DNA of 64,000 bases. It comes from Arthrobacter sp. H-02-3. Lineage in GTDB: Bacteria > Actinomycetota > Actinomycetes > Actinomycetales > Micrococcaceae. This document shows positions 1-9,395 of this stretch, one piece after another. Position numbers and translations under genes: made by a program. Where the stretch lies: assembly GCF_003097355.1 (NCBI RefSeq), contig NZ_PYUI01000017.1:1-64000 (forward strand). Direction: 5' to 3'. Every line of letters starts with the position of its first letter. Position 1 is the first letter of the stretch. A model generated the notes under the pieces. That model saw only the letters and a program-made list of their open reading frames with translations. It was not told the origin of the DNA and ran no database searches.

Positions 1-108
<108 letters not shown>

Positions 109-247
109 AAGAAAAACAGACACAACACGCGCCCCCGGGAAAACGGGGAACACACGCTGCACAAAATTTGAAACCAGCCAAAAACACCAGACCACACCAC
201 GGGGTGGCGGGCCCGGCACATTCAACCAATTCAATACAATAAATTGG

Positions 248-288
248 TATCAACAAACTTGGCACACTATTGAGTTCTCAAACAACAG
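248..288 (-). promoter_or_regulatory. rrn leader conserved element (boxA-like / processing region)
   Basis: On the minus strand this reads as the conserved actinobacterial rRNA leader element, with core TTTGAGAACTCAATAGTGTG. It is found upstream of 16S genes and in 16S-23S spacers in this lineage. Such elements are linked to antitermination and to RNase III processing stems. It begins about 140 bases upstream of the 16S 5' end. Identification is by recognition of the conserved string. Confidence 0.75.
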
Positions 289-364
289 ACACATTCGAAT
301 ACTCGTCGAAACAATTCATTTCAATGAATTCTTTTATTTCGCTTTTCTTCGCTGCGATGTTTAC

Positions 365-393
365 AGCTTATTTCATTCATTTCCACTTTGCAA
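365..393 (-). promoter_or_regulatory. candidate rrn promoter
   Basis: On the minus strand TTGCAA (388-393) and TAAGCT (365-370, fits TANNNT) are separated by exactly 17 bases, upstream of the rRNA leader. The surrounding 290-480 stretch is AT-rich compared with the rest of the window, as expected for a strong rrn promoter region. Other weak -10-like sites exist nearby, so rrn may have more than one promoter. Confidence 0.45.
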
Positions 394-532
394 ATTCGCG
401 ATTTTCATCCGAATTTCACTCAGTGGAGCGAATCCGCCCAGCAGAATTGAAGCAATTTTTCATTATCCGCGCCTAGCGCATGAAGAATTGCTTCTCATTT
501 GTGGGGGTTTGTCTCCGCTCAGCGGCGGCGAC

Positions 533-588
533 TCAGAAAACAATACACGCTCCTCCCCGGCCGTGCAAATCAGCCAGGAAGGAGCGTG
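533..588 (-). terminator. intrinsic terminator of tyrS
   Basis: A 9-bp inverted repeat (546-554 with 580-588, arms CACGCTCCT / AGGAGCGTG) lies just past the tyrS stop. On the minus strand it is followed by a T-rich tail (GTATTGTTTTC). It would separate tyrS transcription from the rRNA operon. Confidence 0.6.
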
Positions 589-621
589 CAGCGTGCGTTC
601 TCAGTACGGACCAGCAGCTGA

Positions 622-1935
622 TCAGGACGCCGCGACCTCCACCGTTGCGAGGTTCTTCTTGCCCCGACGCAGGAGCAGGTAGCGCCCGTGGAGCAACTGG
701 CTGGCCGCAATAACGGCGTCGGGGTCGGAAACCTTCGCGTTGTTCACGTAGGCCCCGCCCTCCCCCACGGTGCGGCGGGCGGCGGACTTGCTCTCGGACA
801 GGCCGGAGGCCACGAGCAGTTCGATGATGCCCAGACCGCCGGCGTCCACGGTGGCGGACGGCAGCTCGGAGGTGGCAGCCTTCAGGGTCGCTTCATCCAG
901 CACAGTCAGATCGCCGTTGCCGAACACCGCCGCCGACGCCGCAATGACCTTTTCCGTGGCGTCAACACCGTGGACAAGAGAGGTCACCTCGTATGCCAGT
1001 TTCCGCTGGCCCTCGCGGGCGAACGGCCGTTCGGCGACCGCCAGTTCCAGTGCCTCGATCTCCGCACGGGTCAGGAACGTGAAGACCTTGAGGCGAGCCG
1101 CGACGTCGGCATCTGCCGTGTTGAGCCAGAACTGGTAAAAGGCGTACGGGCTGCACATCGCCGGATCCAGCCAGATCGCGTTGCCCTCGCTCTTGCCGAA
1201 CTTGGTGCCGTCAGAGTTGGTGATGAGCGGCGTTCCCAGGGCATGGACGTGCTTGCCCTCAACCTTCCGGATGAGTTCGGTGCCGCTGGTGAGGTTGCCC
1301 CACTGGTCCGAGCCGCCGGTCTGCAAGGCGCAGCCGTAGTCGCGGAACAACTGGAGGTAGTCCATGCCCTGCAGGATCTGGTAACTGAATTCGGTGTAGC
1401 TGATGCCTTCATCCGAGCCAAGGCGGGACGCGACGGCATCCTTGCGGAGCATGGTCCCGACCCGGAAGTGCTTGCCGATGTCGCGCAGGAAGTCGATGGC
1501 GCTCAGCGGCGCCGTCCAATCCAGGTTGTTGACCATCCGGGCGGCGTTGTCACCCTCGAAGCTCAGGAAGCGGCGGACCTGCGCCTGCAGGTAGCCCACC
1601 CACTCCGAGACGGTGTCCTTGGTGTTAAGGGTGCGTTCCGCCGTCGGACGCGGATCCCCGATCAGCCCCGTGGAGCCGCCGACCAGGCCGAGCGGCTTGT
1701 GGCCGGCCAGCTGGATCCGGCGCATGAGCAGCAGCTGGACGAGGTTGCCCAGGTGCAGGCTCGGCGCGGTCGGATCGAAGCCGCAGTAATACGTCACAGG
1801 CTCGCCGGCGAGGAGCTTCTCGAGCTCCGCCTCATCCGTGGAGACGTGGACAAGGCCGCGCCATTTCAGCTCCTGCCAGATATTGGCGAAGCTGGGGTCG
1901 TTCTGCTGGGCATCGAGATTATTTAGCTGGGACAC
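622..1935 (-). CDS. tyrS: tyrosyl-tRNA synthetase
   Basis: Class I aminoacyl-tRNA synthetase that charges tRNA-Tyr in the cytoplasm. Over 437 residues it shows the HIGH-type motif (PSLHLGN, about residues 57-63), the KMSKS equivalent (KFGKSEG, about 245) and a C-terminal S4-like RNA-binding domain ending the protein. Length is normal for the bacterial family. The start is GTG at 1935. No clear SD precedes it, but a TACCTT hexamer lies 7 bases upstream, so the mRNA may be leaderless. No T-box-like leader is visible. It lies immediately upstream of an rRNA operon on the same strand, with a terminator between them. Confidence 0.97.
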   Translation of the reverse strand: MSQLNNLDAQQNDPSFANIWQELKWRGLVHVSTDEAELEKLLAGEPVTYYCGFDPTAPSLHLGNLVQLLLMRRIQLAGHKPLGLVGGSTGLIGDPRPTAERTLNTKDTVSEWVGYLQAQVRRFLSFEGDNAARMVNNLDWTAPLSAIDFLRDIGKHFRVGTMLRKDAVASRLGSDEGISYTEFSYQILQGMDYLQLFRDYGCALQTGGSDQWGNLTSGTELIRKVEGKHVHALGTPLITNSDGTKFGKSEGNAIWLDPAMCSPYAFYQFWLNTADADVAARLKVFTFLTRAEIEALELAVAERPFAREGQRKLAYEVTSLVHGVDATEKVIAASAAVFGNGDLTVLDEATLKAATSELPSATVDAGGLGIIELLVASGLSESKSAARRTVGEGGAYVNNAKVSDPDAVIAASQLLHGRYLLLRRGKKNLATVEVAAS

Positions 1936-2065
1936 GGAATCTAAGGTAGCAGGATCAGCACATCCGCATCGCAGGTGACGCCCTGCCGACCGCTGTCTCC
2001 CCGCCGCCGTTCGGCAACGGGGAGCCGCCGTCCGGCAGCCGTACAGCGCGGCGGCCGGAACGGGC

Positions 2066-4294
2066 CTACTCCTCGATGCCGGCGGGGACGCCGGAGGCGG
2101 CGATGAGCCTCAGGCGTTGCGTGGGCCTGGTCATGGCCACATAGAGGTCGCCCACCCGGCCGTGCTCATGGTTGAGCATGTCCGTCGGTTCCAGGACCAC
2201 GACGCCGTCGAACTCCAGTCCCTTTGCCTCGCGGGGGCTGATAACCACGATGTCCTGCGCGTAGCTTCCCGCACCGGTCCCCACGCGGTGCCCGTACACG
2301 GCCCGGAGTGCAGCGCTGGCTTCCGGGAGAAGCTCGCCGTCGGCAATGACCGCCAGCAGGCCACCTTCGATCGCGTCCAGTTCCTCCGGCAGTACCTCGA
2401 CGAGCTTCGTGACAATCTGGCTCTGGTCCACGCGGTCGATCACCGGCGCCCAGCGTCCTTCCCTGACTGCCTTCGGCGCGGAAACCACCAGGCCGGCCGC
2501 ATTGGCCATCCGGGCGGCCGCCTCGGCGATCTGCGACGGCGTGCGGTAGTTGACGGTGAGTTCCTCGAGCTGCCAGCGGTCGCCAAACATGGGGGCCAGA
2601 GCGCTGTGCCAGGAGTTGGCGCCGGCGACTGAACTCGTCTGGGCGATATCGCCGACGATCGTGAACGACTTCAGCGGGCAACGGCGGACGAGTAGCCGCC
2701 ACTGCATGGGCGACAACTCCTGCGCCTCGTCCACCACAATGTGCCCGAACGCCCAGCTGCGGTCCGTGGTGGCACGCTCGGCAGCGGTCAGCCGCGTCTC
2801 GCGCTCCTGGTTCTGGTCCACGAGGTCTTCGGCGGTGACGAGGACATCCACCCCGGCGGTTTCCATGTTGACCAGAGTCTGCTTGGCGTTGGCGAGATCG
2901 CGGGCGCGGTCCTGTTCCTGCTGAGCCAGTCCCCGGCCGGCGGCGGCATCAAGCTCGCCGAGCAATTCGGCGGCCTCGTCGAGCAACGGGACGTCGGACT
3001 CCGTCCACGGCGAGCCGGCCGGGCGGAGCAGCAGAGCGCGTTCCTCCGGGGTGAGGTTCGGGGTGCATGCCTCGAGAATGGCCGGCTTGCTCAGCAACTC
3101 GCCCACAAGCTTCTCCGGGGTCATGGGCATCCAGCACAGGTTCAGCGCGATCCGGACATCCCTGGCGGACCGGACATCCTCCGCCAGGTAGGAGCGGTCG
3201 GCGTTGTTGCCGATGTTGCCGGCTTCCACCAGCTCCGTCATCTGTTCGGTCAGTTCGCGGAGCAGAATCTTGACGAAGGAGACTCGGGCCTCGTTGTGCG
3301 GCTTGCCCGTGGCCCGTGCCCTCTCCTTGGCGCGGCGGACCTGCCGCGGCGTCAGGATCAGCTTGCGCCCGTCGACCTCCAGGACGCGGTTTCCGGCCGG
3401 GAGGCGCTGCCGGTTAGCGACGGCGTTGGCCACCACGTCGGCCATGTCCAGCCGGCCCTTGATGGCGGCCACGGCAGAGTCCGGCTCGGCCACGGCGGTG
3501 ATGCCCGGCATAAGCCGGCCAAGGCTCGCCATCACGACGCCGGTCTCACCCAGCGAGGGCAGCACACGTTCGATGTACTTCATGAAGGACGACGTCGGCC
3601 CCACCAGCAGGACGCCGGCGCTCTTGAGCCGGTCCCGGTGCGTGTAGAGCAGGTAGGCCGCGCGGTGCAGTGCGACGGCGGTCTTGCCAGTGCCCGGTCC
3701 GCCCTGGACCACGAGCGCGCCGGAGATGGAGGAACGGATGATCCGGTCCTGCTCGGACTGGATGGTGCCGACGATGTCCGACATCCGGCCGGTCCGCTTG
3801 GAATTCAGGGCAGCCAGCAGGGCGCCTTCGCCCTGGAGGGAGTCGTTGTCGGCGAGCATGTCGGCGTCGAGCACGTCATCCTCGATCGCCTTGACCTCGC
3901 GGCCCTGCAGGATCAGGTGACGGCGGCGACGAACGCCCTGCCGGTCAAAAGCCGTGGCCTGGTAGAAATGGCCGGCCTCGGGCGCCCGCCAGTCCACCAT
4001 GAGCCGCTGCAGGTCCTCGGTGGTCAGCCCGATGCGGCCGATGTACTGGGCCTCCCCGGAGTCCAGGTCCAGGCGGCCGAAGACGAGGCGGTCATCGACG
4101 GCGTCGAGCTGGGCGAGGCGGTCCTCGTACAGGGCCGCGAAGGCATCGCGTTCGGAGACGTTTTGCATGGTGCCCACGGCACCGGCACGGCGCACCTGGG
4201 CCAGCTGGGTGCGCTTCTCTGCCCGCAACTCATCGAGCCGGGCGTAAAGTCCGGCCACATAGTCGCGTTCATGGGCCAAATCAGCGTCGTGCAT
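2066..4294 (-). CDS. helD: HelD-type UvrD-family helicase / RNA polymerase recycling factor
   Basis: Superfamily 1 ATPase of the HelD group, which binds RNA polymerase and releases stalled complexes. Some actinobacterial members (HelR) protect RNAP from rifamycins. The N-terminus (residues 1-75) is charged and helical, as in the RNAP secondary-channel arm of HelD. Walker A GGPGTGKT is at about 198-205, and motif II reads VVDEAQELSP. A family-typical DWRAPEAGHFYQAT segment is at about 101-114. I start at ATG 4294 (742 aa) because AGGGGA lies 7 bases upstream. An ATG 12 codons earlier has no SD. No rifamycin-associated palindrome was found in the 110 bases upstream, so drug induction is not indicated. 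Confidence 0.85.
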   Translation of the reverse strand: MHDADLAHERDYVAGLYARLDELRAEKRTQLAQVRRAGAVGTMQNVSERDAFAALYEDRLAQLDAVDDRLVFGRLDLDSGEAQYIGRIGLTTEDLQRLMVDWRAPEAGHFYQATAFDRQGVRRRRHLILQGREVKAIEDDVLDADMLADNDSLQGEGALLAALNSKRTGRMSDIVGTIQSEQDRIIRSSISGALVVQGGPGTGKTAVALHRAAYLLYTHRDRLKSAGVLLVGPTSSFMKYIERVLPSLGETGVVMASLGRLMPGITAVAEPDSAVAAIKGRLDMADVVANAVANRQRLPAGNRVLEVDGRKLILTPRQVRRAKERARATGKPHNEARVSFVKILLRELTEQMTELVEAGNIGNNADRSYLAEDVRSARDVRIALNLCWMPMTPEKLVGELLSKPAILEACTPNLTPEERALLLRPAGSPWTESDVPLLDEAAELLGELDAAAGRGLAQQEQDRARDLANAKQTLVNMETAGVDVLVTAEDLVDQNQERETRLTAAERATTDRSWAFGHIVVDEAQELSPMQWRLLVRRCPLKSFTIVGDIAQTSSVAGANSWHSALAPMFGDRWQLEELTVNYRTPSQIAEAAARMANAAGLVVSAPKAVREGRWAPVIDRVDQSQIVTKLVEVLPEELDAIEGGLLAVIADGELLPEASAALRAVYGHRVGTGAGSYAQDIVVISPREAKGLEFDGVVVLEPTDMLNHEHGRVGDLYVAMTRPTQRLRLIAASGVPAGIEE

Positions 4295-4444
4295 CGAACG
4301 TTCCCCTATCGAAAAAGACAGACCCACCATTCTACAGCCATTTCGGCAGACTCAGCTTTCGCCGGTCTGTCGAACAATGCCAAGGCAGTCTTCGTCAGGG
4401 AATTCTACCGACACGTCCCGAATGGTCCAGCCCCGGACCTCCCG

Positions 4445-5002
4445 TTAGAGTCGTAACAAGGATCGGACGTTGTGGCCGGTCAGGGCCGCGCGGCCGCCAA
4501 GATCGTCCAGTTCCATGACCACGCCGACGCCGGCCACGTGGATGCCGCAGCGCTCAAACAGCCGTGCCGTGGCGCCGAGCGTACCGCCGGTGGCGAGGAC
4601 GTCGTCGAGGATCAGCACGCGGCTCCCGGGCGCCAGATCGGTCGTATGCAGCTCGAGGGTGGCGGTGCCGTATTCCAGGGCGTAGTCCTCGGAGACGACC
4701 TCGCGCGGCAGCTTGCCCGCCTTCCGGACGGTGATGACGCCGGTGCCGGTGGCATACGCGGCGGCGGCGGCAAGAAGGAAGCCGCGGGCTTCCACCCCGG
4801 CGACGGCGTCGAACTGGCCCTTGAACGGCTCAACGAGGGCGTCGACCACCGCCTTCAGTGCCGCCCCGTCGGCGAACACCGGGGTCAGGTCCTTGAAGCT
4901 GATTCCGGGTTGGGGGTAGTCCGGGATGGTGGCGCAGAGGCTGTTGATCAGCTCGTCCACGGGCTTTGCTGGCTTGATCTGGTTCGGCTCGCTTGGATTC
5001 AC
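4445..5002 (-). CDS. apt: adenine phosphoribosyltransferase
   Basis: Purine salvage enzyme that makes AMP from adenine and PRPP. The 185-residue protein carries the PRPP-binding loop VLILDDVLATGG and the typical N-terminal segment DYPQPGISFKDLTP. Length is normal for Apt. The start is GTG at 5002, preceded by AGGTGG about 4 bases upstream. It lies upstream of helD on the same strand but with a 150-base gap, so co-transcription is uncertain. Confidence 0.95.
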   Translation of the reverse strand: MNPSEPNQIKPAKPVDELINSLCATIPDYPQPGISFKDLTPVFADGAALKAVVDALVEPFKGQFDAVAGVEARGFLLAAAAAYATGTGVITVRKAGKLPREVVSEDYALEYGTATLELHTTDLAPGSRVLILDDVLATGGTLGATARLFERCGIHVAGVGVVMELDDLGGRAALTGHNVRSLLRL

Positions 5003-5138
5003 CCATCCACCTTACTGGCTGGTAGCCACGCGCCGCCGGGCCTGCCCCGTGCCGGGCAACCTGGCGGTCACCGAATGTTCACCTCAGGGGTGCCGGATTC
5101 CACCGTTGCGTCCACTCCCGCGGTGATTGAATGCTCCA

Positions 5139-5756
5139 ATGCGACACGAAATCGTCCTCTCCGGCCATGGCGTCCACGTGGTTCCGCTGGCCCCGGAGCA
5201 TGCGGAAGGTCTCTTTGATTTTGTGGATTCCGGCATGTGGGCGGGCATGGCGGCGCCGATGCCCGGGACCAGCGGCGAGCTGGCGGCGCTGTTCCAGTCC
5301 CGGCTGGACGATCCTGCAACCATCCCGTTCGCTGTGACGGACGGGCGCACCGGCGCCCTCCTTGGCACGACGTCCCTGTGTGACTACGTTCCCGCCCAAC
5401 AGCGCCTGGAAATCGGGGGAACGTTCTTCGGGCGGCAGTTCTGGGGCAGCCACATCAATCCCGCGAGCAAGCACATGCTCCTCGCCCACGCCTTTGAGGT
5501 ACTGGAAGTCCACCGGGTGGCGTTCCGCTGCGATGCCCGCAACACCCGGAGCGCGACGGCGATCGAGCGGCTCGGCGCCCGCTTCGAGGGGATCCTGCGC
5601 GGCCACCGTGTAGCGCCCGGCGGGGGCCGTTCGGACACCGCCGTGTTCTCGATCCTCTCGCAGGAGTGGCCGCAGGTGCGCGAAGACCTCCGGCGCCGGC
5701 TTGCCCCGTTCGCTGTCGGAGCCGACTGCGCACTCCGCGCCTTCGCGGGCCTCTAG
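5139..5756 (+). CDS. GNAT family N-acetyltransferase (RimJ/RimL type)
   Basis: A GNAT acetyltransferase that uses acetyl-CoA to acetylate an amine, possibly a protein N-terminus or small molecule. The RimJ/RimL-like pattern is visible: an N-terminal strand LVPLAPEHAEGL-like segment, central LEIGGTFFGRQFWGS, and the acetyl-CoA region ending RNTRSATAIERLGARFEG. I use ATG 5139 (205 aa); a TTG four codons earlier is possible. It is divergent from apt. The substrate cannot be told from the sequence. Confidence 0.85.
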   Translation: MRHEIVLSGHGVHVVPLAPEHAEGLFDFVDSGMWAGMAAPMPGTSGELAALFQSRLDDPATIPFAVTDGRTGALLGTTSLCDYVPAQQRLEIGGTFFGRQFWGSHINPASKHMLLAHAFEVLEVHRVAFRCDARNTRSATAIERLGARFEGILRGHRVAPGGGRSDTAVFSILSQEWPQVREDLRRRLAPFAVGADCALRAFAGL

Positions 5757-5762
5757 AACTCC

Positions 5763-6425
5763 CTAGGCCCCAGGCCCTGCATCTGCACAGGAGGCGCCCC
5801 CGGCGTCGCCGCCCGGGTCCGGTGAGCGCAGGAGGTCCTGGGCGAGCCCATAGGAGACGACGTCGAGCGCCTTTCTGAGCGCGTGCTCGGCATGGAACCG
5901 TCCGGCCGCCACAGTGCTCAGCCTGGCGTAGTCCTCCGCCCAGCCGGACCGGCGGAACCTGTCTGCGTCGCCATGCAGGAGCCGCCCGTAGAGCACGTCC
6001 TCGAAGAGGTCATGGGCATCATCCTGATCATCCGGAGCGAGTCCGGACATCAACTTCTGGCGGCCCCGGATCATCCCATCGGTGAACAAGGTGGCCGCCT
6101 GGTCTGCGCCCTCGGTTATCCGGACGTCCGCCGCGTAATTGCACAAACGCAAGGCCCGCACCACGAGTTTGAGCGACACGTGTTCATCCGGAACGATGAA
6201 TTTGCGCAGCAAGACCGCACGGAAGAGCTCGATCCAGTGCGTGCGCTCCGCCGCTGCAGCGTCGACGGAATCGACGGGTTCCGCTGGCTCCGCCGGCTCC
6301 CTCGGGACCGGGCCGCCATCTGCGGAGAACAGCTCAACCATGCGGAAGTACTCGGTGGCCAGCTGCGCAAAGATCTGCAGGCGTTCGAGCTCGCTGCTTG
6401 GCTTTCCCCGTTTTCCCTCGCCCAT
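5763..6425 (-). CDS. hypothetical protein
   Basis: A 220-residue soluble, mainly helical protein of unknown family. It starts MGEGKRGKPSSELERL. The middle (about 65-190) looks like a compact all-helical domain rich in Arg, Asp and Leu, and the tail is Gly/Ala-rich and probably disordered. No signal peptide, membrane helix or catalytic motif is visible. It is convergent with the GNAT gene (6 bases between stops) and lies downstream of mpg on the same strand, 51 bases apart. Codon usage fits a real high-GC gene. I do not recognise a function. Confidence 0.7.
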   Translation of the reverse strand: MGEGKRGKPSSELERLQIFAQLATEYFRMVELFSADGGPVPREPAEPAEPVDSVDAAAAERTHWIELFRAVLLRKFIVPDEHVSLKLVVRALRLCNYAADVRITEGADQAATLFTDGMIRGRQKLMSGLAPDDQDDAHDLFEDVLYGRLLHGDADRFRRSGWAEDYARLSTVAAGRFHAEHALRKALDVVSYGLAQDLLRSPDPGGDAGGASCADAGPGA

Positions 6426-6476
6426 AATGCTTCATCATGCCCCACCGCGGGTGCCCGGCATCAGGGGTCCCTCCGG

Positions 6477-7211
6477 CTACGCGTTCCTGGTGTTTGGCGC
6501 TTTGGCGGCCTTGTAGCGGGACACGGTGGGGTCGCCGCTGAGCCAGAACCGCCATGGGTAGTCGTGGCTGCCGCCGGCGCCGGAGACGCCGACGCGCGGA
6601 CCCGAGCTGATGTCCGCGGCGGCCGCGCCCGGCGGCGTCGCGGGCAGCTCCAGCCGGAAGGGTGCCACGAGGGCGTCCCGCCCGCTGTCCGCCGTCGTCA
6701 GCCCCAGCGCGGTGGCAAGCCGGGCGGGCCCGCTTGCGAGGTCGTTGTCGGATTTCGACGTCGGGCGCCTGCGCCGGGCCAGCTCGTGTCCGGCGACAAC
6801 TTCGCCGGCCCGCAGCAGCAAGGCCGACGCCGTGCCGGCGGGTCCGCAGACGATGTTGGCGCAATGGTGCATCCCGTACGTGAAATACACGTAGAGGTGG
6901 CCGGCCGGCCCGAACATCGGCGCGTTGCGCGCCGTTTCGCCGCGGAAGGTGTGGGAGCCCGGGTCAGGGTGCAGTGAATCATGCGGGCCAAGGTAGGCCT
7001 CCACTTCGGTGATCCGTACCGAGACGGAACCGTCGCGCCCGTCATGCGTCAACACGGCTCCCAGAATCAGCGGCGCCACGTGCCGGGCGTCCGCCGAGAG
7101 CAGCTCCCGGAGCAACCCGGCCGCAACGGGCGATGCGCCGGATACCGCACCCGGCACTGTTCCCGCCCCGGACACGGCACCGGACCTGGCGGGAAGCGGG
7201 CTGGACGTCAT
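6477..7211 (-). CDS. mpg: 3-methyladenine DNA glycosylase (AAG/MPG family)
   Basis: Base-excision-repair glycosylase that removes alkylated purines such as 3-methyladenine. The 244 residues carry the family signatures VRITEVEAYLG, the stretch DSLHPDPGSHTFRGETARN and YVYFTYGMHHCANIV. Glu in EVEAY corresponds to the general base of the family. The N-terminal 30 residues are a low-complexity Gly/Ala/Ser/Val repeat absent from typical members. It is divergent from the adaA-alkA gene with a 100-base gap, so the three alkylation-repair genes here probably share control. Confidence 0.93.
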   Translation of the reverse strand: MTSSPLPARSGAVSGAGTVPGAVSGASPVAAGLLRELLSADARHVAPLILGAVLTHDGRDGSVSVRITEVEAYLGPHDSLHPDPGSHTFRGETARNAPMFGPAGHLYVYFTYGMHHCANIVCGPAGTASALLLRAGEVVAGHELARRRRPTSKSDNDLASGPARLATALGLTTADSGRDALVAPFRLELPATPPGAAAADISSGPRVGVSGAGGSHDYPWRFWLSGDPTVSRYKAAKAPNTRNA

Positions 7212-7311
7212 GCTCCGACTTTAACAAACGCCCGCCGGACACTGAACCGCCCGCCACGGCCGTGTCCGAATTCCGCTAGCAGGTGGTCGGCGAAGCTGGC
7301 AGGATGGGGTC

Positions 7312-8802
7312 ATGGACTTCTGGCAGCGCTACCGGGCAATCGACGCCCGGGACACCCGATTCGACGGGCAGTTCTATACCGCTGTCCGGACCACAGGGAT
7401 CTACTGCCGGCCCTCATGCCCGGCCCGGACCCCCAAAGCGGACAACGTCACGTTCTATGAAACCTCGGCCGCCGCGCACGAGGCCGGCTACCGGGCCTGT
7501 AAGCGCTGCCTGCCCGAGGCCGTGCCCGGCACGCCGGCCTGGAACGTGCGCTCGGACATCGCCGGCCGCGCCATGCGGCTCATCAACGACGGCGTGATCA
7601 ACCGCGACGGCGTCGAGGGGCTGGCGGCCCGGCTGGGCTATTCCTCGCGCCAGCTCAACCGGATCCTGAGCCATGAACTCGGCGCCGGCCCGCTGTCCCT
7701 CGCGCGGGCCAGCCGCGCCCAGACCGCGCGCACCCTGCTGGTCTCCACCGGAATGAAGGTCTCGGACATCGCCTTCGCCGCCGGATTCAGCAGCGTGCGC
7801 CAGTTCAACGAGACCATCGGCGAAGTCTTTGCCATGACGCCCTCCGCCCTCCGTGCCACGGCCCGGCATCACCGTGCCCCCGCTGCCACCACGGCGCTCA
7901 CGCTCAACCTTCCGTACCGGGAACCGTTCAATCCCGGCGTGTTCGACTTCCTCGCCGTCCGCGCCATCCCCGGGATCGAGGAAGGCAGCTCCGGCTCCTA
8001 TGCCCGGACCCTGCGGCTGGCGCACGGCGATGCCCGGTTCCGGGTGGAGTACGACGCCGGCGCGCCCGGCCGTCCGCTGGTGCTGACCATCGGCGCCGTC
8101 GACCTCCGGGACCTGGCCTCTCTGCTGAGCCGGGTCCGGCGTCTGCTGGACCTCGACGCCGATCCCGTCGCCATCGATGCCGCCCTCGCGGCCGATCCCC
8201 GCCTTGCCGCCGCCGTGGCACGCACGCCGGGCATGCGGATGCCCGGTGCCGTAGACCCGCAGGAACTCCTGATCCGGGCCATGATCGGCCAGCAGATCAC
8301 CGTGGCTGCCGCGCGGACCGCCCTGGTCCAGCTCTCCGCGGCCGGAAGCGAGAGCCTGGTGCCCGCCGATGGTCTCCACCGGCTCTTCCCCACGGCTGCC
8401 CAGATCGCGGAAACAGGCTTCGAACTGCTCCGCGGGCCGCAACGCCGCATCGACTCGGTCCGGGCAGCGGCCGCGGCAATGGCCTCCGGGGACCTGGACT
8501 TCGGCTACGGCGATGACGTGCGCGGACTTGAGGACAAGCTCTTGCCGCTTGCCGGCGTCGGGCCGTGGACGGTGGGATACGTCGCGATGCGGGTCATCGG
8601 GGCCCCGGACGTGTTCCTGGCCAACGACGCCGCGGTCCGCAATGGCATCCGGTCCCTCACTCCGGCCACAGACGGCACCACTCCTTCCCCCGATTTCCGT
8701 GAGGTGAGTCCGTGGCGCTCCTACGCCACGATGCACCTTTGGCGCGCGGCAGCTGCTGCCCAGGCCGCGGCGCGCACAGCATCTCGTACCCGGTCGCAGT
8801 GA
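7312..8802 (+). CDS. alkA: AdaA-AlkA fusion: alkylation-response regulator / 3-methyladenine glycosylase II
   Basis: A 496-residue fusion seen across actinobacteria. Residues 1-75 form the Ada zinc domain with Cys32, Cys36, Cys63 and Cys66; Cys32 should be the phosphotriester methyl acceptor. An AraC-type helix-turn-helix follows (about 80-185), then the AlkA N-terminal domain (about 195-275), then a helix-hairpin-helix GPD glycosylase domain. That domain includes [13 protein letters not shown] and the catalytic-Asp context [10 protein letters not shown]. It likely senses DNA methylation damage, activates the local genes and also repairs. The start is ATG with AGGA/GGGG upstream. ogt follows 29 bases downstream. 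Confidence 0.94.
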   Translation: MDFWQRYRAIDARDTRFDGQFYTAVRTTGIYCRPSCPARTPKADNVTFYETSAAAHEAGYRACKRCLPEAVPGTPAWNVRSDIAGRAMRLINDGVINRDGVEGLAARLGYSSRQLNRILSHELGAGPLSLARASRAQTARTLLVSTGMKVSDIAFAAGFSSVRQFNETIGEVFAMTPSALRATARHHRAPAATTALTLNLPYREPFNPGVFDFLAVRAIPGIEEGSSGSYARTLRLAHGDARFRVEYDAGAPGRPLVLTIGAVDLRDLASLLSRVRRLLDLDADPVAIDAALAADPRLAAAVARTPGMRMPGAVDPQELLIRAMIGQQITVAAARTALVQLSAAGSESLVPADGLHRLFPTAAQIAETGFELLRGPQRRIDSVRAAAAAMASGDLDFGYGDDVRGLEDKLLPLAGVGPWTVGYVAMRVIGAPDVFLANDAAVRNGIRSLTPATDGTTPSPDFREVSPWRSYATMHLWRAAAAAQAAARTASRTRSQ

Positions 8803-8831
8803 CCGCCGCAGACTCCGAAGAAAGCGAAACC

Positions 8832-9350
8832 ATGAAAGCCCAGTTGTTGACCATGTCCACCCCGGACGGTCCTTTCACCATCATTGCCCGCGACGGCGCC
8901 GTGCTGTCATCCGGCTGGACCGCCGTTCCCGGGGAGCTGACCGGTCAGATCCACGCGGACCTGCTGCCGGCCGAATTCGAGACCGTTACCGGCCTCGGCG
9001 CCATCTCCGAGGCGGTGGAGGCGTTCTACTCCGGCGATCCGGAACCGGCCATGGGCGTGCCGGTGCTGCAGAAATCCGGTCCATTCCGCAGCCACGCCTG
9101 GGACGTGCTCCGCACCGTCGCACCGGGACGCCCTGTGACCTACACGGAGTATGCGGAGCTTTCCGGCAACGCCAAGGCCGTCCGCGCAGCGGCCAGTGCC
9201 TGCGCCTTCAATGCGGCGGCCCTGTTTGTTCCCTGCCACCGGGTCATCCGGACCGACGGGACCCTGGGTGGCTTCCGCTGGGGGCTGGCCGTCAAGGGCA
9301 GCCTGCTGGACCGGGAACGCGAACTGGCCCTGACGGCGTCGCGGCCGTAG
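8832..9350 (+). CDS. ogt: methylated-DNA-[protein]-cysteine S-methyltransferase
   Basis: Suicide repair protein that transfers methyl groups from O6-methylguanine to its own cysteine. The active-site motif VPCHRVI is present near residue 136, followed by the family segment GGFRWGL. I use ATG 8832 (172 aa, normal length), because the upstream in-frame extension overlaps the end of the adaA-alkA gene and has no family similarity. It forms an apparent operon with adaA-alkA, 29 bases apart. Confidence 0.95.
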   Translation: MKAQLLTMSTPDGPFTIIARDGAVLSSGWTAVPGELTGQIHADLLPAEFETVTGLGAISEAVEAFYSGDPEPAMGVPVLQKSGPFRSHAWDVLRTVAPGRPVTYTEYAELSGNAKAVRAAASACAFNAAALFVPCHRVIRTDGTLGGFRWGLAVKGSLLDRERELALTASRP

Positions 9351-9395
9351 GGCTGCAGGCCCCGGGAGCGCCGCCTGGCGAAAGGCAGGCCCCGC

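Noticed and set aside
688-1926. 412-aa open frame on the plus strand
   Set aside because: Antisense to tyrS, which has full class I synthetase motifs.
4295-4440. Rifamycin-associated element upstream of helD
   Set aside because: The expected near-palindromic GGGGCTTGC-type sequence is absent.
5079-5606. 175-aa minus-strand frame opposite the GNAT gene
   Set aside because: The plus-strand frame has GNAT motifs; this one has none.
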